Part shown: piece after piece, positions 1 through 10,003 of the stretch
How the letters are laid out: each line of letters begins with the position of its first letter
How positions within the stretch are numbered: position 1 is the first letter of the stretch
DNA from: Pseudomonas mandelii
GTDB lineage: Bacteria; Pseudomonadota; Gammaproteobacteria; Pseudomonadales; Pseudomonadaceae
Length of the DNA stretch: 64,000 bases
Assembly (NCBI RefSeq): GCF_006438925.1
Contig: NZ_RCZA01000002.1
Span: 496,001-560,000 of the forward strand
Reading direction: 5' to 3'
Translations under genes and position numbers: made by a program
Notes under the pieces: generated by a model
What the model was told of the DNA's origin: nothing
Databases searched by the model: none
What the model saw: only the letters and a program-made list of their open reading frames with translations

Positions 1-1
1 C

Positions 2-583
2 ATGCCGCTGCCGCTGCAAATCAAACTGCTGCGGGTGTTGCAGGAGCGCACTCTGGAACGCCTGGGTTCGAACCAGAGTGTGGCAGTGGATTGCCGGGTG
101 ATCGCGGCGACCAAATCCGACCTGGACGCGACGAGCAAGACCGGCGAATTTCGTAGCGACCTGTATTACCGCCTCAATGTGGTCACCCTGGAACTGCCGC
201 CACTACGCGAACGCCGCGAAGACATCCTGCAACTGTTCGAACATTTCCTGCAGCAGTCATCCCTGCGCTTCGACCGCACAGTGCCGGATCTGGACAACCA
301 GACCCTGTCGAACCTGATGAGCCACGACTGGCCGGGCAACGTGCGGGAATTGCGCAACGTGGCCGAGCGGTTCGCCCTGGGCTTGCCGGCCTTCAAGAAG
401 CCAGGTGCCAGCGGCAGCAATCAGGGCCTGGCCTTCGCCGAAGCGGTGGAAGCCTTCGAACGCAACTTGCTCAACGACGCCTTGCAGCGCAGCGGCGGCA
501 ACCTGACCCAGGCCAGCCTGGAACTGGGCATGGCCAAGACCACGCTGTTCGACAAAGTGAAGAAGTACGGGCTGAGCCACTGA
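2..583 (+). CDS. Sigma-54-dependent transcriptional activator, C-terminal part (5' end outside window)
   Basis: Only the last 193 codons are present; the reading frame is open to the window edge, so the receiver domain and the front of the AAA+ domain are missing. Visible are the end of the AAA+ ATPase core (LLRVLQE, FRSDLYYRLNV, LPPLRERREDI, WPGNVREL, all hallmark segments of bacterial enhancer-binding proteins) and a C-terminal Fis-type helix-turn-helix at residues ~160-193 with the AKTTLFDKVKKYGL recognition region. This ending resembles DctD-type C4-dicarboxylate regulators, but without the N terminus the target cannot be assigned. The stop codon overlaps the start of glpM by one base (TGATG), implying co-translation. 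Confidence 0.88.
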   Translation: MPLPLQIKLLRVLQERTLERLGSNQSVAVDCRVIAATKSDLDATSKTGEFRSDLYYRLNVVTLELPPLRERREDILQLFEHFLQQSSLRFDRTVPDLDNQTLSNLMSHDWPGNVRELRNVAERFALGLPAFKKPGASGSNQGLAFAEAVEAFERNLLNDALQRSGGNLTQASLELGMAKTTLFDKVKKYGLSH

Positions 584-921
584 TGGACCTGATTCTCAAA
601 GCAACCTTGGGCGCGGCCGTGGTGGTGATCCTCGCCGCACTGGCCAAGACCAAAAACTATTACATCGCCGGATTGGTGCCGCTGTTTCCGACCTTTGCGC
701 TGATTGCGCATTACATCGTCGGCAAGGGCCGTTCGCTGGAAGACTTGAAGACCACCATCGTGTTCGGGATGTGGTCGATCATTCCTTACTTCATCTACCT
801 GGCGACGTTGTATGTGATGGTGGATCGGATGCGGCTGGAGGCTTCGCTCGCTGTAGCGGCAGTGGCTTGGTTGATGGCGGCTACGGTGTTGGTTTCGGTT
901 TGGGTTCACTTCCAGAATTGA
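583..921 (+). CDS. glpM: GlpM family inner-membrane protein
   Basis: A 112-aa hydrophobic protein with about four transmembrane segments (residues ~5-20, 25-45, 60-80 and 88-108). The start MDLILKATLGAAVVVILAALAK and the motif FGMWSIIPYFIYLATLY fit the GlpM family; in P. aeruginosa the family was named from a locus near the glycerol genes and linked to alginate production, but its biochemical role is unclear. It starts inside the stop codon of the upstream activator gene (one-base overlap), so the two are probably one transcription unit. A REP doublet follows immediately. Confidence 0.85.
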   Translation: MDLILKATLGAAVVVILAALAKTKNYYIAGLVPLFPTFALIAHYIVGKGRSLEDLKTTIVFGMWSIIPYFIYLATLYVMVDRMRLEASLAVAAVAWLMAATVLVSVWVHFQN

Positions 922-931
922 GCGCAAATCA

Positions 932-1023
932 CTGTGGGAGCGAGCCTGCTCGCGAAGGCGGTGTTTCAGTCAACATTAATGCCAGCTGACACTCCCTCTT
1001 CGCGAGCAGGCTCGCTCCCACAG
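932..1023. repeat. REP doublet (REPIN), copy 1
   Basis: Two inverted REP halves, CTGTGGGAGCGAGCCTGCTC and its reverse complement, enclose about 45 bp of less conserved sequence. It sits between the convergent glpM and dsbA-like genes. Confidence 0.93.
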
Positions 1024-1043
1024 TGACCGCGCGTGCCACAGGA

Positions 1044-1709
1044 TCAGCTCACCGTCCCGCCCTTCGCTTCACTCATGATCTGCCGAATTGCCCCGACAAA
1101 GGCGTCCACCGGCTGACCGCCACTCACGGCGTACTGCCCGTTGAATACCACGGTCGGCACCGAACTCACCCCGCGCGACAGCCACAACTGCTCTTCCTCT
1201 CGAACCTCTTTGGCGAACTCGTCCGACGCCAGAATCGCCTCGGCTCGCGACCGATCCAGCCCCACGCTTTCGGCGATCTGCGCCAACTGCCCATGGTCGG
1301 ACGGATTGCCGCCCTCGGTGAAATACAACTTGAACAGCGCCTCTTTCAGATTGAACTGCAACCCTTCCAGTCCCGCCCAAAACAGCAAACGGTGGGCATC
1401 GAAGGTGTTGTAGATGCGGCTGTTGCCGTCCGTGCGAAACGCAAACCCGACCTCGACGCCGCGCGCGCGGATCATCTCGCGATTCTTCTGGGATTGCTCG
1501 GGCGTCGAGCCGTACTTCTCGGTGATGTGTTCGGTGATGTTCTGTCCTTCCGGGCCCATCTTCGGGTTCAGTTCGAACGGCTGGAAACGGATCTCGGCCT
1601 GCACCTCGTCGCCCAGCAAATCCAGGGCCCGGGTCAGGCCGTAGAGGCCGACGACGCACCAGGGGCAGGACACGTCGCTGACGAAATCGATTTTCAGGGG
1701 GGTACTCAT
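1044..1709 (-). CDS. DsbA family oxidoreductase (FrnE-like)
   Basis: A 221-aa thioredoxin-fold protein. The start MSTPLKIDFVSDVSCPWC places the CPWC redox motif at residues ~15-18, and the cis-proline loop is seen as GVSSVPTVVFNG near residue 180. This is the cytoplasmic FrnE/2-hydroxychromene-isomerase-like branch of the DsbA superfamily; there is no signal peptide. The ATG at 1709 was chosen over the longer frame because GAGGTG lies just upstream and the protein then begins like its family. The physiological substrate is unknown. The extra N-terminal extension of the open frame overlaps a REP element and is very unlikely to be translated. Confidence 0.88.
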   Translation of the reverse strand: MSTPLKIDFVSDVSCPWCVVGLYGLTRALDLLGDEVQAEIRFQPFELNPKMGPEGQNITEHITEKYGSTPEQSQKNREMIRARGVEVGFAFRTDGNSRIYNTFDAHRLLFWAGLEGLQFNLKEALFKLYFTEGGNPSDHGQLAQIAESVGLDRSRAEAILASDEFAKEVREEEQLWLSRGVSSVPTVVFNGQYAVSGGQPVDAFVGAIRQIMSEAKGGTVS

Positions 1710-1786
1710 CACACACCTCGCAGACTGGAACGCGCCGGAAAGTTCGAACGATACACCCGTCTGGCCTGAGCACGCAGCAGATCCCT

Positions 1787-1866
1787 TGTGGGACCGAGCC
1801 TGATCGCGAAAGAGAGGGTCCACTCAGCTGACACTCCGCTTTCACGAGCAGGCTCGCTCCCACATT
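1787..1866. repeat. REP doublet, copy 2 (one degenerate arm)
   Basis: The right arm GAGCAGGCTCGCTCCCACA is intact, while the left arm has changes (GGGACCGAGCCTGATCGCGA). It lies upstream of the dsbA-like gene and downstream of the hydrolase gene. Confidence 0.85.
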
Positions 1867-1877
1867 GGATTCTGGTG

Positions 1878-2897
1878 TTACAGAAGGTTGTGTTCAGCCA
1901 CCGGATCAATCTGCGCCCAATGCGAGGTGTCTTCGCGGTGGGCCTGCAAGTACGGCAACACCGCCGCCAGCAACGGCGCCTTGAACGCTTCCTGGAATCG
2001 ATGCGCCAGCCCCGGAATCAACTTCAGCTGACTGCCGCGGATATGCGCCGCCAGGTGCACACCGTGCATGACCGGCAGCAACGGATCAGCAGTGCCGTGA
2101 ACCACCAGCGTCGGTACGCGCAGTTGATTGAGCAGTGCTACACGACTGCGCTCGGCGAGGATCGCCATGATCTGGCGCTTCACGCCCTCGGGGTTGAATG
2201 ACCGGTCATAGGACTGCGCCGCCTGATGCAGTAGCGCTTGCCGATCATCGCTCACCGTCGGACTTCCCAGCGCCGCCAGCAAATCGGCTTGCTGCTCCAG
2301 CGCCACTTCGCGATTGGGCGCCCCACGACGCGACAACAGTTGCACCAACGCCGCACTCGGCGCCGGCAAGCCTTCGGCCCCGGAACTGGTCATGATCAGG
2401 GTCAGGCTCTCGACCCGTTGCGGCGCCATCGCTGCCATGTGCTGGGCGATCATCCCGCCCATGCTCGCGCCCAGCACGTGGAATTGCTCGACGTGCAACG
2501 CATCCATCAAGCCAAAAGCATCGCCTGCCATATCGGTCAAGGTGTACGGCGCCGACACCGGCAAACCAAATTTGTAGCGCAGCACTTCGAACGTCAGGTT
2601 GGCGTCGACGGGCGTTTGCCGCCAGGTCGAGAGCCCGACATCGCGATTGTCATAGCGAATCACCCGAAAGCCTTGCTGACACAGCGCAATCACCACCTCG
2701 TCCGGCCAGTGAATCAACTGCCCGCCCAGGCCCATCACCAGCAACAACGCAGGGTCCGACGCACGACCGATGCTCTGGTACGCCAGGCTCACCTGTGCCA
2801 GATCGACCCGCTCGGTCGGAACATTGATATCGCAACGAGATGCCGCCAAGGACGGCAGGCCGAACAACAGCGCGGCCAGAAAAAAGAAAACACGCAT
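1878..2897 (-). CDS. Exported alpha/beta hydrolase
   Basis: A 339-aa protein with a Sec signal peptide ([20 protein letters not shown]). The alpha/beta-hydrolase signatures are the oxyanion region LLVMGLGGQ, the nucleophile elbow GASMGG, an acid in [10 protein letters not shown] and a late His in GLAHRF. The signal peptide fixes the start at 2897; the frame stays open upstream for 63 more codons without any reason to be used. It probably acts on an ester or amide in the periplasm, but no substrate can be read from the sequence. It is divergent from the large toxin-like gene. Confidence 0.85.
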   Translation of the reverse strand: MRVFFFLAALLFGLPSLAASRCDINVPTERVDLAQVSLAYQSIGRASDPALLLVMGLGGQLIHWPDEVVIALCQQGFRVIRYDNRDVGLSTWRQTPVDANLTFEVLRYKFGLPVSAPYTLTDMAGDAFGLMDALHVEQFHVLGASMGGMIAQHMAAMAPQRVESLTLIMTSSGAEGLPAPSAALVQLLSRRGAPNREVALEQQADLLAALGSPTVSDDRQALLHQAAQSYDRSFNPEGVKRQIMAILAERSRVALLNQLRVPTLVVHGTADPLLPVMHGVHLAAHIRGSQLKLIPGLAHRFQEAFKAPLLAAVLPYLQAHREDTSHWAQIDPVAEHNLL

Positions 2898-3084
2898 GAA
2901 AAACACCGAAACGCAGAACTCCAGTAGAGCGCGAGTCTGATGAAGTTTGTTCAAGCGCGCTGCCACAGTTACGTGACAGTTTGATGAAGATCGCTGAGCG
3001 GTCAATGCGATAACTATGTACCACCACCTCCCGAGCCCCTTCGCATTCAATGCCTGCCAACCGTCCACCCTGAAGCAGGCAACC

Positions 3085-6000
3085 ATGCTCGAACAACATC
3101 ACAACCCCGACCTCTCCACCCTCAGCGATTTTGGCCTCGCACCCGGCGCCGTCCCGGCGATCCAGAATGAACATTTGTTCCTCCAGGCCTCGCAGCGCTG
3201 GCAAGACAGCCAGCAGCAAATTCTCAAGCTCATGGCGAACTCCCCAAGCGTTCGCAACCTGTTGACGCAAACGCTCAAGCAGCAACTGGATCTGGATGGC
3301 GAGAGGGTCGGCCTGTTTTTTCCGGCCACCGCCGAGCGCTCTTCGCGCCGTTGCAGCCTGACGCAAGCCTGCGCCTTCCTCCTGCAACAACCGGATCTGG
3401 ACCCGCGGCGTATCCCGCCCTGTCGGATGGCGGGAATCGATCGCAGCCATCGACACGTCTCCACCGCTGCCGGCGAACTGCTCACACAACTCAAAGCCCT
3501 GGACCTGAAGCAGTGCCTGACGGACGGCTGGAACACGTACTGGAACGGCCGGGCAATTGGCTCGCCATTATCAAGACGGCATCTGGTCGCCCGGTTGTAC
3601 CGCACACACATTGACGCTGCAGGCCAGTTGGCCCTCGCCGAGGGTGCGTTAAGTGCCGAGCAGTTAAAGCCGCTGCTGGCGGTCCTCGATCCCGTCGATG
3701 GAAAATCCGAAGTGGCAGGCCAGCGGGTCATGGCCGAACAGTTGGCCCTGCAGCGCCGTGACAATCGTTTTGCCAAACTTCCCGGTGTGCTGGCCATCAG
3801 TCTCTACGGGGGACAATCCACCGACCAGTTGCTGTATCTACCCACCCACCGGCCCGCACTGTTGCACTTTAGTCAGCGCAGCGAACTGGACAGCTGGCTG
3901 ATCAGGCATCAACACGCTATCCCCTGGAGTGTCACGACTGACGGTCACAGCGTCGTCGACTACAACAACCCGAGTGCCCCGCTGGAGGCAGGTGCGGCCC
4001 AATTACTGGACCGTTTGCACGCCATTCAACTGGAAAGCGCAAGCACCGGCCTTGGCGATGACATTGCCGAACAGGCGGCCTACGCACTGCTCGCTGTCGA
4101 TCAAGTCGACGCACAACGCCGCGCAACGGGGGGCTTTACCGAAGCGCCAGACCTCCCCGCACCGGTACCCGAGCAGGATGATCAGGCGCTCGCCCCGTCC
4201 TTCCCGCTCGGTAATCCGGGGCACGAATTTTCTTTGTTCGTGCGCAAGGCCGCACTCAAACAGCAATACAGCGCCATCGAAAACATGCTGAAAAAAAACG
4301 ATCCGGGGACATCTGACAATCCACGAATGACAGAGCTCAAGACCCTGTTTGCATCCCTGGACGAGGCCGAGCAAGCCGCCATGACAGCGGCATCCGCCTT
4401 GCTGGAGCGCGAGCGCGTTTTCGATACCTCGACAATCAACACCCAATACACCGCACTCTACCAGGCGAGACTCAAGGCCCTGCAAACCGAGGCCAACATC
4501 CAACTCAAACTGGATCAGATCAATACCGCCGAACACAGCCTGCTTGAAGCGGTGTTGAAAACGCCTGCCAGCGCCGATCGTTCTGATCACAGCGCCGCTG
4601 CCTGCGTAACATTATCGGTCAGCGAAACCCGCGAAATTGAAACCCTTTCGCAGCGCCAGGAGCTGGAGGGACTGCTGGTTTTCGCCGACACAGCGACGCT
4701 GCAAGACCCGTCCTCAACGCAAAGCCTGTTGCTCTACTGCACCGGTGCTGGCGGAGGCTTGCAACGGTTCGCCAATCGCCGGGAAATGGAGTGTTCCCTG
4801 TTTAAACTGCACGCCGCTGGCGGGCACGCGGCGTTGCAGCTGACCCCGATCAACACCGACCCTTTCGAGTACAGCTTGCATCAACAAGTCTCGACCTTCG
4901 AACGCCGCGCAGCCGAGATCCGGCTGCAATACCCCATCAGTTCCCACCCCGCACAACAAGCGAACGCACTGGGACAGTTACGCGAACAGACGCTTACCGC
5001 CCTGCTGGTGCCCAGCCACCAGAACCGGGACCTCGCTTACGCACAGATCGTCGAGCAAAACCTAAGCGCACAATTGACCCGCCAGTTCCCCCAATGGCTC
5101 ACCCAGGCGTCACAGGATGAACGCTTGCAGCTCAATGCATTGATTGAACGCTATGTACCGGCCTTGCAACGCGCCCACGCGTTACACGAACTCACTTTGC
5201 CGCTGGTCAGTAGCTTCGCCGCCAAACGCGTCGATGCCCGGCTGCGCGAGGATTTCTCACTCAAGCACAGCTTCTCCGTGCAATTGGACCTTCCTGATGC
5301 GGTGACATCCGAACAACACTTCATAGTGGCCCCAGGCGCACCGGGAACGCCGACCAAAACCGTGTGGGTCGCCAGCCAGAGCCGCAGCAAACTGTCGATC
5401 CATGAACTGGCGCTGCTGAACATCGACGACAGTATCAAGCAGCGTTTGAGCTTCATGCGTGTCGAAGTCACCGCCAGCTCCGATACCGAGCGCAAGGCGC
5501 TGGTCAAAGGCATCACGCTGTCGTACCTGTGCGCCCTCGTGCCGGAACTTGATCTGGCGCAGCACTACGAAGAGCTGATACGCAGCACCTACAGCGGACC
5601 TGCGACAGCATCGGCCTTCGAACGTGAATACCACCACGAATGCCTGCTCGAACCCTACCGCTTGCAACTCGCCATTCAGGGACGCTTTGCCCTCCTGCGA
5701 GGTGCAATCAACGCCACCGAATGGCAAATCCTGAGCATCGCCATTGAAGCTGCGACGCCGCAGGCCTGGTCCGCCAATGGCCAGCAGATCGTACTGCTGC
5801 CCGCGTGCTTGAGCGCGGGGGGCAAAGATACGGACAACAAGCCAACCACCCTGTCGGGCATTACCTTTATTGAGGAGCAAATCAGCGGTCTTACGCTGCT
5901 GTACCTGCCCGATACCCCGGACGGCGTTTTCCTGCGCCGATACAACAGTCTGGAGCAAGCCCGAAAGGCGTTGTTCGATCTGTGCCTTGGCAGTGAAATA

Positions 6001-8676
6001 GCCAACTATCTGGCAGAGCGCGCCCTCGACGGCCTAAAGGCGAATCACCTGACCCGCATCACACAGGCCGTGCTGAAAAACTTCGATGGGATCATCGGTG
6101 TTGGGCGCCCGTGGCCCAAGAGCACTTCATTGCCAGCCCATCTATTGGATGCCGAGATGGGCCGCCTGATCCTGGCTCACCGCAACACCTCACGCTCCAA
6201 CAGCGAACTGTTTCTGGAGCAATACGCAGTCAGCGGCGAGAAGGTGTTCACCTACTTGAAAATGGCCATTGGCGTCTTGCCCATCATCGGTACCGGTGTC
6301 GGCCTCTATGACGCCTGGAACAGCGCCAATCAAGCCGTCGCGGCCTTTCGCAAAGGTGATCACGTGCGTGGCATGGCTGAAATAACCATGGTTTTGCAGG
6401 CGTTGATCGATGCAGGCGTGGACCTTCTTTCGGGTTTCAACTTGCGGCTCAGCGCAATCCGCACACGAACGATTCATCGCCAGTGGAGCAGAATGTTCAG
6501 AGGCATTGCCGCCTCGTCCGCTCCTCAGATATCGGCACGAGAGGCCCGGCATGTCGCGGCCCGATTCGCTGGCTACCACTACGAAAAACACGTTTCCCTG
6601 GCGGGCCTTCAACCCGATACGCACGGCGTCTACCGCAATGTCTATCGTCACGCCGACGGTGACTTCATTGTCAGGTACGGAATCATCTACAAGGTGGAAT
6701 TGCATAACGGGGCCTGGCGGCTGAGCGGGACTCGGCTCAAAAGCTATAAACAACCCATAGCCCTCGATGTCAGCGGGCAATGGAACACTCACTTCGCCGT
6801 TTACGGGACAGCCTTCAATGGCGGCCTGGCGGGAGGGGGTGGGGTACAAAGTTACCTGGCCAACAGGCTTGATCCGATCTGGCCGACGGCCATCCGCGAG
6901 CGACTGCCGCGTTGGTGGGTTGATCGGGTTTTTCGGCGCCAACAAGCACTGACAGCCAGCAGCGATGCCAGGATTAAGCAACTCAATACCCTGAGCAAGC
7001 GCACAAATGAGGCGCTGGAGCGCTACCAAAGCAGCCCCCCTGAGACCCACACGGCACAAATCCAGCGACTGGACGCTGCTTGCTTGCAAGAAATAGAACA
7101 GGCCAAAACCAGTTACCTGGAACTCGAAGAACTGTTGTCGCTGAGCCATGGCAACAAGCGGGCAGATATTAAAGACGCAAAAAGTCGAGTGGCCTGGATG
7201 ATAGTGGACCGCTCACTGCACCGGGTGAGGTTTAGCGCCAGGCGCATCGCTCAGCACCTGGACGAACTGGAAGACCTTGCGAACCAGGCGGATGCTCTGC
7301 CCAGTACAGACTACAAACCCATATTGAGCCTTCTGCAACAGCGCAAAAATGTGCGGATAGGGGTAATCAAGGAGATGGAATTAATCGACGCGGCCAGCGC
7401 ACAGATTGATGAATGGAGCAGGCGCATCACCAATGACGCTCAACGAAAAATCGTAACGACAGAAAAAGACAAACTGACAAACGCATTGCTGCCGGAGAAC
7501 CGGCAGTACCTGAAAACAGGTCAATACTTGCAAGTCGTCAGTCGGTTTGAAGCGGTTAATGATGTCTCCTGGTTCTATCTGCAAACCCAAATGGCTGACG
7601 CACGGGCCAGGATCGACCGGGTCCTGTCTACCCAGCGCAGTCTTCCCCAAGTGAACGCCCGCCACGCCGAACGCAACAAGCTTCTTGAAGACTGTCTCGC
7701 GGCCTACGATCAATTTCGCAAGGAGCTGACCGCATGGACGGCCAGCTACCCCCAACATTTCGATCTCACCTATGTCCCGCTGCTCCTGGACGGCATAGAA
7801 AAAACCGCCGAACGAGCTCGCCAGGCCCTCAGACAAACATCTGTGCCGCGGCCGGCCGGGCCTATCGTGAAAAAGATCTTTGAAACCGAGCAAGGTCAAT
7901 TGTTGATCGGTGACGTGATCAGCGGCCAGGATCGATTCACGCTCAATGGCATCGATGGCTATACCGAAAACTGGTTGCCAGGGTCACACGGCAAATACCG
8001 TCTGCAGGATAATCCCGTGCGGGTCAGCCAACAGCGAATCCACACTGATGTCAGGCCTTTGTTGACGGAGGCAAGGAGTCGCTTGAACACCCAGGCGGCT
8101 TACCAGAACAAGGTCGAAGCCTACGCCCGGCAAAAAATGCTGCCCGTCGACCTTGAACACATGATGCTCACTGAAGCCGCCGAGCTTCGCCTGCGCGCCA
8201 GCCAGATCGAACGCCTCGCCCCCCATGACCCCCTCGTCGGGCAACTGCGCGACAAGGCTGCCGAACTGACGCGCAAAGGACGAGACTTGCGCATCCAGCA
8301 CTCCCTCATCAGCCAGACGCCAACAGAAGGGTATCTGGACTATCTACTCAAACAGGGTGCGGTGCAGATTCGCAAGAACGGTGTATTGACGGAGCTCGCA
8401 CGCCCGGTGGGCGGGCGCAGGGACTTCCTGCAGGAATATGAAGTGCTCGACCTGACACAAACTCCGGCACAGCGCCTGTGGTATGCCCATTTTCACTACA
8501 ACAAGCCCCAACCGCGCTTCGACGAGTTCGTCAAAGCTCACCTCAAAACAGCGCAACAACGCCAGCTCGGCCTGCAATGGCAACAAACGCAGGCGCAAAT
8601 CGGTGCACCGGTCGACCCTGTCTGGCGTGGTGACATCGGCAGGCAGTTAGCCTTGCTGCACTTCCAGAGCCTCTGA
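3085..8676 (+). CDS. Very large DUF6543 / dermonecrotic-toxin-like protein (1863 aa)
   Basis: The frame opens at 3016, but ATG 3085 (MLEQHHNPDLSTLSDFG) is preferred since AGGC lies just before it and nothing resembling a ribosome site precedes 3016. The protein has long alpha-helical stretches and no Sec signal. A hydrophobic pair of segments at residues ~1055-1110 (MAIGVLPIIGTGVGLYDAW) looks like a membrane-insertion module. A beta-rich block follows at ~1170-1240 (HGVYRNVY, DFIVRYG, SGQWNTHF), then coiled coil at ~1290-1560 and a C-terminal segment ending WYAHFHY...AHLK. This architecture matches the DUF6543 'dermonecrotic toxin domain' proteins abundant in pseudomonads. No catalytic motif is recognised at the C terminus. 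Two Ig-like proteins follow on the same strand, and no immunity-like small gene is adjacent. Toxin function is inference. Confidence 0.7.
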   Translation: MLEQHHNPDLSTLSDFGLAPGAVPAIQNEHLFLQASQRWQDSQQQILKLMANSPSVRNLLTQTLKQQLDLDGERVGLFFPATAERSSRRCSLTQACAFLLQQPDLDPRRIPPCRMAGIDRSHRHVSTAAGELLTQLKALDLKQCLTDGWNTYWNGRAIGSPLSRRHLVARLYRTHIDAAGQLALAEGALSAEQLKPLLAVLDPVDGKSEVAGQRVMAEQLALQRRDNRFAKLPGVLAISLYGGQSTDQLLYLPTHRPALLHFSQRSELDSWLIRHQHAIPWSVTTDGHSVVDYNNPSAPLEAGAAQLLDRLHAIQLESASTGLGDDIAEQAAYALLAVDQVDAQRRATGGFTEAPDLPAPVPEQDDQALAPSFPLGNPGHEFSLFVRKAALKQQYSAIENMLKKNDPGTSDNPRMTELKTLFASLDEAEQAAMTAASALLERERVFDTSTINTQYTALYQARLKALQTEANIQLKLDQINTAEHSLLEAVLKTPASADRSDHSAAACVTLSVSETREIETLSQRQELEGLLVFADTATLQDPSSTQSLLLYCTGAGGGLQRFANRREMECSLFKLHAAGGHAALQLTPINTDPFEYSLHQQVSTFERRAAEIRLQYPISSHPAQQANALGQLREQTLTALLVPSHQNRDLAYAQIVEQNLSAQLTRQFPQWLTQASQDERLQLNALIERYVPALQRAHALHELTLPLVSSFAAKRVDARLREDFSLKHSFSVQLDLPDAVTSEQHFIVAPGAPGTPTKTVWVASQSRSKLSIHELALLNIDDSIKQRLSFMRVEVTASSDTERKALVKGITLSYLCALVPELDLAQHYEELIRSTYSGPATASAFEREYHHECLLEPYRLQLAIQGRFALLRGAINATEWQILSIAIEAATPQAWSANGQQIVLLPACLSAGGKDTDNKPTTLSGITFIEEQISGLTLLYLPDTPDGVFLRRYNSLEQARKALFDLCLGSEIANYLAERALDGLKANHLTRITQAVLKNFDGIIGVGRPWPKSTSLPAHLLDAEMGRLILAHRNTSRSNSELFLEQYAVSGEKVFTYLKMAIGVLPIIGTGVGLYDAWNSANQAVAAFRKGDHVRGMAEITMVLQALIDAGVDLLSGFNLRLSAIRTRTIHRQWSRMFRGIAASSAPQISAREARHVAARFAGYHYEKHVSLAGLQPDTHGVYRNVYRHADGDFIVRYGIIYKVELHNGAWRLSGTRLKSYKQPIALDVSGQWNTHFAVYGTAFNGGLAGGGGVQSYLANRLDPIWPTAIRERLPRWWVDRVFRRQQALTASSDARIKQLNTLSKRTNEALERYQSSPPETHTAQIQRLDAACLQEIEQAKTSYLELEELLSLSHGNKRADIKDAKSRVAWMIVDRSLHRVRFSARRIAQHLDELEDLANQADALPSTDYKPILSLLQQRKNVRIGVIKEMELIDAASAQIDEWSRRITNDAQRKIVTTEKDKLTNALLPENRQYLKTGQYLQVVSRFEAVNDVSWFYLQTQMADARARIDRVLSTQRSLPQVNARHAERNKLLEDCLAAYDQFRKELTAWTASYPQHFDLTYVPLLLDGIEKTAERARQALRQTSVPRPAGPIVKKIFETEQGQLLIGDVISGQDRFTLNGIDGYTENWLPGSHGKYRLQDNPVRVSQQRIHTDVRPLLTEARSRLNTQAAYQNKVEAYARQKMLPVDLEHMMLTEAAELRLRASQIERLAPHDPLVGQLRDKAAELTRKGRDLRIQHSLISQTPTEGYLDYLLKQGAVQIRKNGVLTELARPVGGRRDFLQEYEVLDLTQTPAQRLWYAHFHYNKPQPRFDEFVKAHLKTAQQRQLGLQWQQTQAQIGAPVDPVWRGDIGRQLALLHFQSL

Positions 8677-8681
8677 CCCCA

Positions 8682-8713
8682 CCGGCGCAGGGGGGGTAAT
8701 GCCCCTGCGGCGG
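8682..8713 (+). terminator. GC-rich hairpin after the toxin-like gene
   Basis: CGCAGGGG at 8686-8693 pairs with CCCCTGCG at 8702-8709 and the stem extends outward with one mismatch. There is no T-tract, so it may be a processing or attenuation hairpin rather than a true intrinsic terminator. Confidence 0.35.
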
Positions 8714-8856
8714 ACGGCCGAAGCTTGCCACTCGTCCGAAAAGTGCACCGACCTGTCACATCTGACAGTAGTCAAACTCTCCGTTCAAGCTCTCAATCGA
8801 CCACTCATATGTCCCGAATCACGGGATTGCTACCCACTCCGCCGCGAGAGCACATT

Positions 8857-9969
8857 ATGAGTACCGACGAACAACTGGTGGAAAATAGCCCGGCCCGGTT
8901 TGCCACCTCGACCGTGAGCGAGAGCAGGATTGATATACCCGGCGCCCTCACGGTGATCGAAGGCGCGGATGTCGGCATCAACCGAACGCTGGCCCGTGGC
9001 AACATCAATGGTATGGCGATCGTTATTCCCCCCACACAAGTCTTCGTCGGTGACCGGGTGGAAGTGTTCATTCGCCACCCGACCTCGCCCGCCCTGCCGA
9101 TCATCTGGTTCACAGTGCCAAGTGACTATAACGGCGATCCGCTCTTGAGAAGAATCCAGGCCAATGACATTCCCGAGGGTTTCAGTACCTGGTTCTACCG
9201 AGTCAATAACGTGGAGTCGGGGCATCTTGAGGTGTTCGTCAAAACCGACCTGCCCGGGGGAATCGACCCACAACCGGAATACCCGGGCCACAGGTTATTG
9301 CGGGCCCCCGTCATTACTCCGTCGATCATCGACGGCACACAGGACGTCATTGTCACCGTGGCGCCCTGGCAAGGCATGCGCCACAACGATACCGTAGCGT
9401 TTCAGTATGTCGACTGGCGCATCGCACACCAGGTTCTAAAGTCCGAGATCGGTCAATCGGTCGAGCTCACGATTTCCCAAGAAATGATCGCGGCCGACGG
9501 TAGTGGCCAGGCCTTGCTTCAGTACTGGGTAACAGACGAGGTGGGCAACATGGCCTCTGACCACTCCGTCGGGTTGATGGTCGACATCCAGGACGCCAAC
9601 CACGCACAACGCCTGCCCGCCCCGGTGGTGTCCGAAACCGATCATGACAACGCCATCTACATGACTGCGCTAGGGGCCAACTCCGTCAGCGTGACGGTCG
9701 CAACCCCAGCCTCGGTCTTTGCCCCAACGGATGTGGTGGAACTCGACTGGCGAGGCGAGCCCCGTGCAGGCCTGCCCCAGCCGTTCACCGACTCTCAGAC
9801 TGTTGCCTCCCAGACAGCGCTGACCTTCGAGCTGTCCAACGCCGTGGTCCAGCGCCTGGCCGGTGGTTTTGCCAACGTGGCGTATACGCAAGTCACCGCC
9901 AGCGGCGAACGCCGACGCTCGAAGTACGTCCAGGTCTTCATTGTCGGCAACACCCGCAGAATCGATTGA
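8857..9969 (+). CDS. Ig-like repeat protein (370 aa), paralogue of the next gene
   Basis: The start ATG at 8857 (MSTDEQLVENSPARF) follows CGAGAG. The protein is predicted to be almost all beta strand, made of tandem modules of ~100-120 aa with motifs such as VFVKTDLPGGIDP, PVITPSIIDG, DVVELDWRG and an ending GGFANVAYTQV. The same motifs recur in the 968-aa protein downstream (LIKTTLPGGPDP, DVVDLSWRG, RGFAKVDYRLT), so the two are paralogues. There is no signal peptide, lipobox or C-terminal sorting signal. It probably is a binding or structural Ig-like protein associated with the toxin-like gene upstream. The function is unknown. Confidence 0.65.
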   Translation: MSTDEQLVENSPARFATSTVSESRIDIPGALTVIEGADVGINRTLARGNINGMAIVIPPTQVFVGDRVEVFIRHPTSPALPIIWFTVPSDYNGDPLLRRIQANDIPEGFSTWFYRVNNVESGHLEVFVKTDLPGGIDPQPEYPGHRLLRAPVITPSIIDGTQDVIVTVAPWQGMRHNDTVAFQYVDWRIAHQVLKSEIGQSVELTISQEMIAADGSGQALLQYWVTDEVGNMASDHSVGLMVDIQDANHAQRLPAPVVSETDHDNAIYMTALGANSVSVTVATPASVFAPTDVVELDWRGEPRAGLPQPFTDSQTVASQTALTFELSNAVVQRLAGGFANVAYTQVTASGERRRSKYVQVFIVGNTRRID

Positions 9970-10003
9970 CTCCCATTACCCACCTATTCAGAGGTAATCC
10001 GCC

